Program-made: the position numbers and the translations under genes | The notes under the pieces: model-generated | Seen by the model: only the letters and a program-made list of their open reading frames with translations | Told to the model about the DNA's origin: nothing | Databases searched by the model: none | DNA from: JAAYKT01 sp964408955 | Lineage (GTDB): Bacteria; Bacillota; Clostridia; Lutisporales; Lutisporaceae | NCBI GenBank assembly: GCA_964408955.1 | Contig: CAYPBK010000003.1 | Coordinates: forward strand, 81,036 to 145,035 | Reading direction: 5' to 3' | DNA: 64,000 nucleotides | Shown here: positions 29,801 to 38,161 of the stretch, piece after piece | Layout: every line of letters begins with the position of its first letter | How positions within the stretch are numbered: the first letter of the stretch is position 1

Positions 29801-32800
29801 ATATAATTATTTGCCGCCGGATAATTTTCAGGAATATCCTTTTAAAGGTGTCGCAACAAGGACATCCCCGACTAATATTGGTTTATATTTAGTATCAATA
29901 CTTACAGCAAGAGATTTTGGATTTATAACGACATCTGAGCTGGTTGAAAAAGTATCTGACACATTAAACACAATTGAAAGGATGGAAACCTGGAAAGGTC
30001 ATTTATTTAATTGGTATGATATTAAAACCTTAGAAGTATTAAGACCTTATTATGTGTCAACAGTAGACAGCGGTAACTTTGTAACATATTTGCTTTTATT
30101 AAGGCAAGGACTTAAAGAGTACTGCAATAAACCCATTATTGATATAAATATATTAACCGGCTTGAAAGATACACATGGAACGTATTGTTGTAATGATTAT
30201 AATCTTGAAGAGATTACAGGGATGCTTGATAAATCCAAGCAACTAATATACTTAATGAATGCTATAGATGATATTAAAAATGTAGCGTACAGTGATTTTG
30301 AAAATGAAAAAAAGACATTGCATTTATTTAATACAATTTATAGGGACTTTAATAAATTTTATCCCGGTGAAGAATCAATGGAAATAATTAAAGAATTATC
30401 ATGGGATATAAATGATGAGTTACATTCCAATCCACAGTTAAGCACTTTAAATAACACTTATATAAAAATAAAAGAAGAAATAAAGCAGATGATTGAAACA
30501 GTCGGAGAAGATAGAAAATTGTCTTTAGCTAAAATAGATAAAGACATAACCGCTAAAATGGAAAACGTAAAAGAGCTGATTAAAAGCATAGATGAGTTGG
30601 TAAAAATAATTGACATAATAATAGAAAACATGGAATTTAATCATCTTTACAGTAATAAAAGAAATCTTTTTTCTATTGGTTATGATGTTGAAAAAGAGAG
30701 TATAACCAACTCTTATTATGATTTATTAGCATCCGAGGCTCGAACTGCAAGCTACTGGTCTATTATTACCGGGCAAATACCATTGGAGCATTGGTATAAG
30801 CTTGGCAGATCATTAACAAAAACTAATGGTTCCAGAGCTTTAGTCTCTTGGACGGGTACCATGTTCGAGTACTTTATGCCAGCATTAATTTTAAAAAGCT
30901 ATGATGGCACATTATTCAATGAAACCTATAGTGCGGTAATAGAGGCTCAAAAGAAATACGGCAGCAGATTAAATATACCTTGGGGAGTCTCTGAATCAGG
31001 TTTTTTTTCTTTTGATTTTAATTTAAATTACCAATACAAGGCATTTGGTATGCCTGATTTAGGATTAAAAAGAGGGTTGATCGAAGATGTTGTTATATCA
31101 CCCTATTCAACTCTTTTAGCAATTAATGACTCACCGGAAAGCGCAATTCATAATTTAGAAAAATTAATTGGTATAGGTATGGAAGGAGAATACGGCTTCT
31201 ATGAAGCTATTGATTTTACTTATAATAGATTAAGAAAAGATAAAGAATGGGAAATTGTAAAAAGCTTTATGGCTCATCATCTAGGTATGAGCATGCTTGC
31301 TTTGGGTAATTTTCTAAATGAAAGTGTTATGATAAACAGATTTCATGATAGCCCATTAATAAAAGCAGGAGAATTTATGCTACAGGAGAGGCTCCCTATG
31401 AAGTCGGTAATAACAAAGGAGTACAAAGAATGGTTGGAGGAAAAAGGTGATTATGCAAGGGAATATATTGAGCCCGTGAGAGTATATGAAGAATCAGACT
31501 TTATACCTCCGCCATGTCATTTATTATCAAATGGGAATTATACAATATTAATCAACACCAGAGGCGGGGGGTTCAGTAAATATAATGAAACCTTTATTAA
31601 TAGATGGAGGAATGAATATATTGATGAGATTTACGGAAATTTTATATTCATTAAAAATACAGTCTCAGGTAAGATATGGTCTGCGTATAAAGCTTTAGAT
31701 GAAGAGCCAGATGGGTATAAAGTAGTTTTTTTACCGTCCCGGGTAGAATTCATTAGAAAAGACGAAGATATACATAGTATAACGGAGGTATTTGTATCAC
31801 CTGAGGATAATGTAGAAATAAGAAGACTAAAAATAGAAAATCATAGCCAGGAGAGTATTACATTCGAGATAACAAGTTTTTCAGAATTGACTTTGGCTCC
31901 ATTGGCGGACGACATAGCCCATAAAGCTTTTAGCAATTTGTTCATCAGAACAGAATTTGTTGAAGAATTTGATAGCATCATCGGTGTTAGAAAACACAGA
32001 GACAGCCGTATCAGTGATATCTATGCATTCCATTTGGCATTTTGTGACGGTGATTTAGTCGGTCCTGTGCAGTATGAAACCAGCAGGGAAAATTTTATAG
32101 GCAGAGAAAGAAGCGTAGGAAATTCTATATCAATGAACCAACCTTTATCTAATACAATAGGAACTGTTTTGGATCCATGTATGAGCATTAGAAAAAGAAT
32201 CAGAATAAAACCAGGTCAAATGACGGCAATATCTTTTATAACTGGTTATGGTAACAGCAAGCCGGAGGTTTTGGATTTGTCCGCAAAATATTTTGATTCT
32301 TCAGCTATTCAAAGGGCATATGATTTGGCAATTACACGGAGCCAGGTTGAGGCCGCTTATTTATCTTTAACTTCTAAAGAAATATTATCCTATGATAACA
32401 TGATAGCGCATCTTATATATAGAAGTCCTTTAAAAAGGCTATTCAAAAAGCAAATCAGAGAAAATAACAAAGGCCAGTCTTCGCTTTGGACTTATGGAAT
32501 CTCTGGAGACTCACCGATAATACTTGTTTTGATTCGCCATGAGCAGGATATACCTATGCTTAAGCAAAGCTTAAAAGCACATGAATATTTAAGCGTAAAA
32601 GGGTTACAGCTTGATTTGTTGATACTAAATGAAGACGAGTCAAACTATTTACAGCCATTAAGAGGAATGATTAATGATATTGTTGAAAAAAGCAGCAGAA
32701 GAAATTTATTTGGTAAAGAATCAAAAATTTTCGTCAAAAACCTATCCAGTGTTCCTAAGGAAGATGTTTCATTATTATATGCTTCGGCAAGAGTTGTTTT

Positions 32801-35324
32801 GAGGGGAAATGCAGGACCGATTGAAAAGCAAGTTAAATATATAAAACAATGTCATTGTAAGATAAAAGAAAAACTAGAAAATAGAATTGACGAAACGAGG
32901 CTTAGTGAAGAGGAATTATTGTATTTCAATGGGTATGGAGGTTTCAATGCTCACGGTAATGAGTATATTATAAGGCTTTTGACCGGTTCTAATTTACCCG
33001 CGCCATGGATTAATGTAATAAGTAATAAGGATTTTGGTTTTACAATTTCCGAAAACGGCTCAGGTTATGTATGGAGTGAAAATAGCAGGGAAAACAAATT
33101 AACTCCATGGAACAATGATCCTGTTTCCGATGAAATAAATGAAATTGTATATATGAAGGATAGAAAGACAAGAGATGTATGGAGCATAACAAAAAAACCT
33201 ATTAAAGGGAGAAATGAATGTAAAGTAACGCATGGCTGGGGATATACGATTTTTCATAGAAGCTGTTTTGATATTGAGCAAGAAATGACAGTATTTGTCC
33301 CTATGGAAGATAGTATTAAGGTTACATTAATAAAACTAAAAAATAAAAGCAAAGAAAAAAGGGAGATATCGATTACGTATTATATTGAACCTGTATTAGG
33401 TGTGCATGAGCATTTTAACAGACATCATATTTATACTGAAATGGACAATAATGAAATATTGCTATTAAAAAATAATTTTAATAATGATTTCCAAAATAGA
33501 ATTGCATTTATGTTCTCGTCTGATAAGATTCAATCTTATACCGGTGACAAGTGTACTTTTATGGGGCTAGGGGGAGACAAAAAGCAGCCCTCTTCTTTAG
33601 ATAAAGATAATTTGGAATGTATCGTTGGCATTTATAATGAACCATGTGGCGCAATACAAATGTACGTAGATTTAGAACCAGATGAAGAAAAGGAAATTGC
33701 CTTGTATTTTGGGCAAGTTTTAAATCAGGAAATACTAAAAGATTATTCAGTCAGGTATTATAGATTAAAATACGCAAAAACGCAATTAGCCAAGGTTATT
33801 AAATTTTGGACTGATACAACAAGTGTTATAAAAGTAAAAACTCCAGATAATACAATGGATTTAATGCTTAACGGCTGGTTAATATATCAAACTATTGGAT
33901 GTAGACTGTGGGCTAGATCAGCGCTATATCAGTCTGGTGGCGCTTTCGGTTTTAGGGATCAATTACAGGATACTGCGAACATGTCGTTAATTACACCGGA
34001 TTTATTAAGAAAGCAAATATTACTTCATGCAGAGCACCAATTTATAGAAGGAGACGTTTTGCATTGGTGGCACCCTATGGAGCATAGTAAAGGTGTAAGA
34101 ACAAAATTTTCAGACGATTTGCTATGGTTGCCTTATTCAGTTATTAGATATATAGAAACCACAGGAGATCATACTATACTAGAAGAAAAGGCAACATTTT
34201 TGGAGCATCAGATTTTGAACGAGGAAGAAGATGAAAGATATGTGATTCCATGCATATCTTCACATAAGGAAACAGTATATGAACACTGCAATAGAGCAAT
34301 AGAAAAAAGTTTAAAAACCGGAGAAAATGGATTGCCTTTAATGGGCTCAGGTGACTGGAATGATGGTATGAATAATATAGGGAACAAAGGAAAAGGTGAA
34401 AGTGTTTGGCTTGCTTTCTTTTTATACTCAATACTTATAGAATATATAGGCTTATGCCATTTTATGAAAGAGGAAAATAGAGCCGAGAGATACAAGGATT
34501 TTGCTATAAATCTCAAAGCTTCTATTGAAAAAAACGGTTGGGATGGGAATTGGTACAAAAGAGCGTATTTTGATGATGGAACGCCTCTAGGTTCTGTAGA
34601 AAACAGTGAGTGCACCATAGATTCAATCGTGCAAAGCTGGTCAGTTTTATCCAAAGCCGCAGATAAGGAAAGATGCGAGGTAGCAATGGAATCCTTAAAA
34701 AGATATTTGATAAAAGAGGATGAAGGAATGATATTGCTTTTTACACCTCCTTTTGAGAAAAGTGAAAAAAACCCCGGCTACATTAAATCCTATGTCCCCG
34801 GTGTAAGAGAAAACGGAGGTCAATACACTCATGCTGCTTCATGGGTAATATGTGCTTTTGCATCTTTGGGGAAAGGGAATTTAGCATTGAATCTTTATAA
34901 TATGCTTAATCCGATTAACCATACGAAAACAGTAAAGGAATGCAGTATTTATAAAACTGAGCCCTATGTTATGGCTGCAGATGTATATTCAGTAAATCCT
35001 CATGTGGGGCGAGGTGGTTGGTCTTGGTACACCGGCGCTGCGGGGTGGTTTTATAGGGCGGGGATAGAACATATATTGGGTTTCAAGAAAATCCATGATA
35101 GATTATATATTGAACCTTGCATACCTGAGCATTGGGAAGGCTTTGAAATAGTCTATAGATATGTGGAAACAAAATACTATATTAAAGTTACTAATCCAGA
35201 AAAAGTTAGTACGGGCATAAAATACATACAAGTGGACGGTGTCAAGCATTTGGGAAATAATATTCTATTAGTAGATGATGAGAAGGAGCATGAAATAATA
35301 ATAATAATGGGTAATAAAAGATAA
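26844..35324 (+). CDS. Cyclic beta-1,2-glucan synthase homologue (NdvB/ChvB/Cgs type)
   Basis: At 2826 residues this matches the size and layout of NdvB-type cyclic glucan synthases. An N-terminal helical region is followed by two membrane helices (about residues 392-440). The family 84 glycosyltransferase core has IITIDADTNLKM near residue 600 and LHRWTRGDWQLIKW near 750. More membrane helices lie at about 790-960. A glycoamylase-like domain starts near 1287 (SEARTASYWSIITGQIP). The C-terminal half is a GH94 phosphorylase-like module with GFRDQLQD and the catalytic GSGDWNDGMN near 2500. In characterised enzymes the first part polymerises UDP-glucose, the central domain cyclises and the last sets chain length. 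ATG 26844 has only a distant GAGAGGT. Confidence 0.88.
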   Translation: MTDIFKNKEMILKENIEDIKDVLLKKEELLNHASLLAQNHRLERKLGSTKILGKRLERNYKGIFSIYKELNNVANTGGDLSPASEWLLDNFYKIEEQVKDVKQNLEADRFVRLPTLAGSHLKGYPRAYAIALELVSHSDGRVDEETLIGFTKVYQSAQIMTIGEIWSLSLMLRIALIENIRIISGMIYNTQIQWAMAEKALLLDEEALFKEIDGSLNKGLELSYIEHMLAKIRREGLDLNDVQYYIDLKLEEYNTTINDIIKNEHKNHAIRRISIGNSITSLHGISTLNWNDIFESISVVEKKLKNDPSAVYAKMDFESRDYYRKVIERISKQWKITEIKIANQAISLANEAAKDEKPEKEKHVGYYLIDKGRGRLFKSLKIGKDYFKLESISLYALSILIISILVTFLSFNVIYNGSYISLLLILPFIFISSSEVAVTTTNYLFMKSYPPTFLPRLEYIDEIPKEAATMVIIPSLLINKKDAEELVKKMEVYYLANKDNNLYFSIVGDFVDAEKKVLDDDNEILETGIEEVKKLNDKYAKEKERFFYFHRRRIFNESQKRWMGWERKRGAIIELNNFLKGDNDTFQVKPEAKSLEGLRYIITIDADTNLKMNSAKKLIGIIQHPLNKAVYDNNSRLIVEGYGIIQPRIGLNIEDTSKTVFTKIYTHCKGIDPYTTAVSDVYQDAFGEGIFTGKGIYDLKYFNNVMENKIQENTILSHDLLEGSLMKTGLASDVELIDGYPAKYKSYTMRLHRWTRGDWQLIKWLFNKKLLSPLSRWKIADNLRRSLVAPSLFLIILLGAVIYKINFLAIAGFSALILFYPSLLNIIDTLFSGKKYFIEAFVLLRKGIHRMLFQFTFLPYNAYLMMDAVVRTLFRVFISKKNLLEWVTAAEAEKKLKDKKKDYFIKMKASLFLTSFLAVLILFVDRRNFLYYVPFAVLWLFAPYIAYEISVVDEKEKYNFNDNESKDLKRISRKTWAYFEDFIKEEYNYLPPDNFQEYPFKGVATRTSPTNIGLYLVSILTARDFGFITTSELVEKVSDTLNTIERMETWKGHLFNWYDIKTLEVLRPYYVSTVDSGNFVTYLLLLRQGLKEYCNKPIIDINILTGLKDTHGTYCCNDYNLEEITGMLDKSKQLIYLMNAIDDIKNVAYSDFENEKKTLHLFNTIYRDFNKFYPGEESMEIIKELSWDINDELHSNPQLSTLNNTYIKIKEEIKQMIETVGEDRKLSLAKIDKDITAKMENVKELIKSIDELVKIIDIIIENMEFNHLYSNKRNLFSIGYDVEKESITNSYYDLLASEARTASYWSIITGQIPLEHWYKLGRSLTKTNGSRALVSWTGTMFEYFMPALILKSYDGTLFNETYSAVIEAQKKYGSRLNIPWGVSESGFFSFDFNLNYQYKAFGMPDLGLKRGLIEDVVISPYSTLLAINDSPESAIHNLEKLIGIGMEGEYGFYEAIDFTYNRLRKDKEWEIVKSFMAHHLGMSMLALGNFLNESVMINRFHDSPLIKAGEFMLQERLPMKSVITKEYKEWLEEKGDYAREYIEPVRVYEESDFIPPPCHLLSNGNYTILINTRGGGFSKYNETFINRWRNEYIDEIYGNFIFIKNTVSGKIWSAYKALDEEPDGYKVVFLPSRVEFIRKDEDIHSITEVFVSPEDNVEIRRLKIENHSQESITFEITSFSELTLAPLADDIAHKAFSNLFIRTEFVEEFDSIIGVRKHRDSRISDIYAFHLAFCDGDLVGPVQYETSRENFIGRERSVGNSISMNQPLSNTIGTVLDPCMSIRKRIRIKPGQMTAISFITGYGNSKPEVLDLSAKYFDSSAIQRAYDLAITRSQVEAAYLSLTSKEILSYDNMIAHLIYRSPLKRLFKKQIRENNKGQSSLWTYGISGDSPIILVLIRHEQDIPMLKQSLKAHEYLSVKGLQLDLLILNEDESNYLQPLRGMINDIVEKSSRRNLFGKESKIFVKNLSSVPKEDVSLLYASARVVLRGNAGPIEKQVKYIKQCHCKIKEKLENRIDETRLSEEELLYFNGYGGFNAHGNEYIIRLLTGSNLPAPWINVISNKDFGFTISENGSGYVWSENSRENKLTPWNNDPVSDEINEIVYMKDRKTRDVWSITKKPIKGRNECKVTHGWGYTIFHRSCFDIEQEMTVFVPMEDSIKVTLIKLKNKSKEKREISITYYIEPVLGVHEHFNRHHIYTEMDNNEILLLKNNFNNDFQNRIAFMFSSDKIQSYTGDKCTFMGLGGDKKQPSSLDKDNLECIVGIYNEPCGAIQMYVDLEPDEEKEIALYFGQVLNQEILKDYSVRYYRLKYAKTQLAKVIKFWTDTTSVIKVKTPDNTMDLMLNGWLIYQTIGCRLWARSALYQSGGAFGFRDQLQDTANMSLITPDLLRKQILLHAEHQFIEGDVLHWWHPMEHSKGVRTKFSDDLLWLPYSVIRYIETTGDHTILEEKATFLEHQILNEEEDERYVIPCISSHKETVYEHCNRAIEKSLKTGENGLPLMGSGDWNDGMNNIGNKGKGESVWLAFFLYSILIEYIGLCHFMKEENRAERYKDFAINLKASIEKNGWDGNWYKRAYFDDGTPLGSVENSECTIDSIVQSWSVLSKAADKERCEVAMESLKRYLIKEDEGMILLFTPPFEKSEKNPGYIKSYVPGVRENGGQYTHAASWVICAFASLGKGNLALNLYNMLNPINHTKTVKECSIYKTEPYVMAADVYSVNPHVGRGGWSWYTGAAGWFYRAGIEHILGFKKIHDRLYIEPCIPEHWEGFEIVYRYVETKYYIKVTNPEKVSTGIKYIQVDGVKHLGNNILLVDDEKEHEIIIIMGNKR

Positions 35325-35427
35325 AAGAAATATCAGGTATAAGACATTGTATTATTAAGTCAAATAGCGTAGAATAATAAGAAATTATGTAATATATTGC
35401 AGAAATATAGATGAGAGTGACTGTATA

Positions 35428-35895
35428 ATGGGATATAGTATTATTGATATATTAAGCAAACTAATTCATGTAAAAGAAAATGTAATAAAAGAATATGATA
35501 AAATTGCACTTTCGAAAGAAGCAAACCTATCAATAAAAACAATTGCACTTGTTTTGACCAAAGAAGAGAAAAGACATGTGGAAGGTTTAAATTCGCTTGC
35601 TATTAAACTTAAAGATAAAGAACTGGATGTAATTGAATTTGATATTTATGATAAAATATCGAACCTTCTGACCCAATTTCAAAATACTCTTATATTACCC
35701 AAAATAAATAATTCAAAATCATTTCTTCATTTTGCTTTGGAATATGAGTCAAGAAATTTAGCGCTGATGCTTGATATACAAGGACGTCTGGTGAAGAAAG
35801 AAAAGGACACAGAGAGACTTAGTTACAAAGTTTTAAATAAAATAATGGAAGATAGAAAAAGGTATATGGAGAGTCTAAAAAGATTTGCCATTTAA
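35428..35895 (+). CDS. Ferritin-like four-helix protein, divergent
   Basis: The protein has 155 residues, all helical. The first helix pair shows a diiron-type pattern, a Glu in IKEYDKIA and EEKRHVEG, as in rubrerythrin-like ferritins. The second pair has EYESRNLALM and EDRKRYMESL, where the expected ExxH is missing, so a full diiron site is unlikely. I infer a ferritin-like fold only. The gene is 104 bases past the glucan synthase and 71 bases before a cysteine-rich redox-type gene. Confidence 0.5.
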   Translation: MGYSIIDILSKLIHVKENVIKEYDKIALSKEANLSIKTIALVLTKEEKRHVEGLNSLAIKLKDKELDVIEFDIYDKISNLLTQFQNTLILPKINNSKSFLHFALEYESRNLALMLDIQGRLVKKEKDTERLSYKVLNKIMEDRKRYMESLKRFAI

Positions 35896-35966
35896 TTAGT
35901 ATTTTGTTAAACTATATATTGTTAAAGATATTCTTTTTAAGTCTAATAAATTTTAGGAGTTTTTTT

Positions 35967-36377
35967 ATGCTTAAGGATATAGTGATAAAATACTATAATG
36001 GCGATTATGACCTTAACTGCGCTGAAACAATGATATATGCGGCTAATGATGAATATCATCTATCTTTGGAAAAAAACGCACTTAAAACAATGGCAGCTTT
36101 TGGAGGCGGGATGGGAGTCGAAGAGGCATGTGGGGCTATGACAGGAAGCTTAGCTGTTTTAGGTATTCTTTTTGTGGATGATAGAGCTCATGAAAGCAAT
36201 AAAATAAAGGACCTATCTAAAGAGTTTATTGAAACATTTAAATCGAGGTTGAGCACAGAGAATTGCAAAATGCTTAAAGATAAATATAGAGATGAAAAGT
36301 ACAAATGTAAGCATATAGTGGTAGTTGCAGCAGAAATACTTGATGAAATAATAGAAAGAGAAAGCTTCCGAGATTAA
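35967..36377 (+). CDS. C_GCAxxG_C_C family protein (putative redox or metal protein)
   Basis: The protein has 136 residues with the family's cysteine layout: an N-terminal Cys in LNCAETM, the ACGAMTGS motif near residue 52, and two C-terminal cysteines (ENCKMLK, YKCKHIV). Family members are common in anaerobes and suspected of binding a metal cluster or acting in redox reactions; none has a firm function known to me. ATG 35967 follows TTTAGGAG; an upstream in-frame ATG (35904) encodes an unlikely hydrophobic leader without a ribosome binding site. Confidence 0.8.
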   Translation: MLKDIVIKYYNGDYDLNCAETMIYAANDEYHLSLEKNALKTMAAFGGGMGVEEACGAMTGSLAVLGILFVDDRAHESNKIKDLSKEFIETFKSRLSTENCKMLKDKYRDEKYKCKHIVVVAAEILDEIIERESFRD

Positions 36378-36391
36378 CCGGAAGTTTTTTT
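36365..36391 (+). terminator. Terminator overlapping the stop codon of the C_GCAxxG_C_C gene
   Basis: CTTCCG (36365-36370) pairs with CGGAAG (36379-36384), followed by seven T. The stop codon lies inside the 8-nt loop. Confidence 0.8.
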
Positions 36392-36555
36392 ATGATTGTT
36401 ATTTTTATGGGTATGAATATACTAAGCTTTATTTGAAAGAAATTTCCTAAAGGAATGAAAGGGATAATAGAATTTTTGTTAAAAACAGAAATAGCGAATA
36501 TTTCTAATTTTTATTTCGTCTATAAAAAGTGGGGGTGATATGTATAGAAGTTCTT

Positions 36556-37230
36556 ATGAGTTTAAAAGATGTTAGAAAGGTCTATAGAGTTGGAAGTGAA
36601 AAGGTCGTAGCTCTGGATTCTATTAGCTTGGATATAGAAAAAGGAGAAATATGCTGTATATTAGGTACCTCCGGTTCCGGCAAATCAACTCTATTAAATA
36701 TGATGGCGGGATTGGAAAAGCCAACTAAAGGTAGTATTAAAATTAAAGGCAAATCAATAGATAAGATGAGTGAAAACGCTTTGGCTAGATTTCGAAGAAA
36801 AAACATCGGATTCGTATTTCAATCATATAATTTGATACCAACCCTTACAGCCTTGGAGAATGTAAGTCTGCCTTTGGTTTTTAGAGGAATGGATAGAAAG
36901 AAAAGAAATGAAAAAGCAAAAATGCTTTTGATGCAAGTGGGGTTGGACACACATATTAAACATAAACCAAATCAAATGAGCGGTGGTCAGCAACAAAGGG
37001 TGGGGATAGCAAGAGCATTTATTGGGAATCCCAATATTGTATTTGCAGATGAATTGACAGGGAATCTGGATTCAAAAACCTCATCAGATATAATGAGTCT
37101 AATAACAAAAATTACAAAAGAAAACAATCAGACTTTAGTTATAGTTACACACGATAGCAATATAGCAAAGCATGCCGATAGAATTGTTTATATTATGGAC
37201 GGTAGCATTGAGAAAATAGAAAAAGCTTAA
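36556..37230 (+). CDS. ABC transporter ATP-binding protein (MacB/LolD type)
   Basis: This is the ATPase of a MacB-type transporter, about 224 residues. Walker A is GTSGSGKST, the Q-loop is VFQSYNL, the signature is MSGGQQQRVGIARA, and Walker B is VFADELTGNLDS; the common Pro after the catalytic Glu is Leu here. The H-loop His is in VTHDSN. The start is unclear: GTG 36529 and GTG 36535 lie in the strong GGGGGTGAT site, ATG 36556 fits the family N-terminus, and an out-of-frame ATG at 36540 opens an 11-codon ORF. A surface protein and permease gene follow in the operon. Confidence 0.9.
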   Translation: MSLKDVRKVYRVGSEKVVALDSISLDIEKGEICCILGTSGSGKSTLLNMMAGLEKPTKGSIKIKGKSIDKMSENALARFRRKNIGFVFQSYNLIPTLTALENVSLPLVFRGMDRKKRNEKAKMLLMQVGLDTHIKHKPNQMSGGQQQRVGIARAFIGNPNIVFADELTGNLDSKTSSDIMSLITKITKENNQTLVIVTHDSNIAKHADRIVYIMDGSIEKIEKA

Positions 37231-37252
37231 AATATATAGGGGGTAAATATAG

Positions 37253-38161
37253 TTGAAAAGTAAAAGATTTTTTTTAATTATAGTTGTATTATTGCTGCAT
37301 GCTTTATCCTCATTTCCAAAAGTTTATGGGGCTGAAGACATTAAAATTAACAGTTACACTTACGAAAGAAACGGAAAGGAAGTCACAAAAATTTATGCCA
37401 ATGAAAAATTTGATTTAAAGCTAAATATATCACTGTCTGGGATAGGAAACTACGATCTCATTATTGATGATAACTTGTCTTTTGTTTCTCCTATTTCTAA
37501 AGATGAAGATTATATTATTGAGAATTTGACATCAAATGAACCTACTATACCACTATATTATACAGGAAATGAAGATTCAACTTTGAAGCTTATTTTTGTA
37601 TACGGAGAAGGCAGTAGAATAGAAAAAACAATTAGAATTGATATAGCATCAGAAACAACTTCTTCTGTGAGCACTACGAAAAATCCCAAGCTAATCGTAG
37701 CCGGCGGAAATATTCCCGTTGTTAATGGAGGAGAAGAAGCTAAAATTAACATACCCATAGAAAATATCGGGCCTTCTGCCGCGAAGGATATACAGATAAT
37801 TCTTCAACCGGATGAAAACACACCTTTCGAACTTGATAAGCTTAATTTTACATATATAATAGACAGGATTAATTCTAAGAAATCCGATAACGCAGTTTTT
37901 AAAATTAAAGTTCCGGATAATGCAGAAGAAAAAACATACTCATTAAATCTACGTTTTTACTATAGCAACATGGCAGGGGAAGTATTTGAAGGCTCAGATA
38001 CAATTAATATTAAAGTACAAAATGCTAAAAGACCGCCGAAACTGGTTCTTTCTGCCGTTGGTTACGGAGATTCCCCCCTCATAGCAGGTGAGAATAAAAC
38101 TGTATCAATAGTTATTAGAAATAACGGCACATTGGATGCTAAGGATGTCAAAGTATCTTAA
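37253..38161 (+). CDS. Exported CARDB-repeat protein, 5' part of a frameshifted gene
   Basis: This is the N-terminal 302 residues of what should be one long protein. A TTG start follows a GGGGGTAAAT site. A signal peptide is clear (FFLIIVVLLLHALSSFPKVYG). The rest consists of beta-sandwich CARDB/NEW3-like repeats with the typical VPIENIGPSAAKDI and VIRNNGTLDAKDV motifs. The frame stops at TAA 38159-38161, but the -1 frame carries on without break into the next entry. It lies between the ATPase and permease, so it is probably the accessory substrate-handling subunit. The role is inferred. Confidence 0.75.
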   Translation: MKSKRFFLIIVVLLLHALSSFPKVYGAEDIKINSYTYERNGKEVTKIYANEKFDLKLNISLSGIGNYDLIIDDNLSFVSPISKDEDYIIENLTSNEPTIPLYYTGNEDSTLKLIFVYGEGSRIEKTIRIDIASETTSSVSTTKNPKLIVAGGNIPVVNGGEEAKINIPIENIGPSAAKDIQIILQPDENTPFELDKLNFTYIIDRINSKKSDNAVFKIKVPDNAEEKTYSLNLRFYYSNMAGEVFEGSDTINIKVQNAKRPPKLVLSAVGYGDSPLIAGENKTVSIVIRNNGTLDAKDVKVS

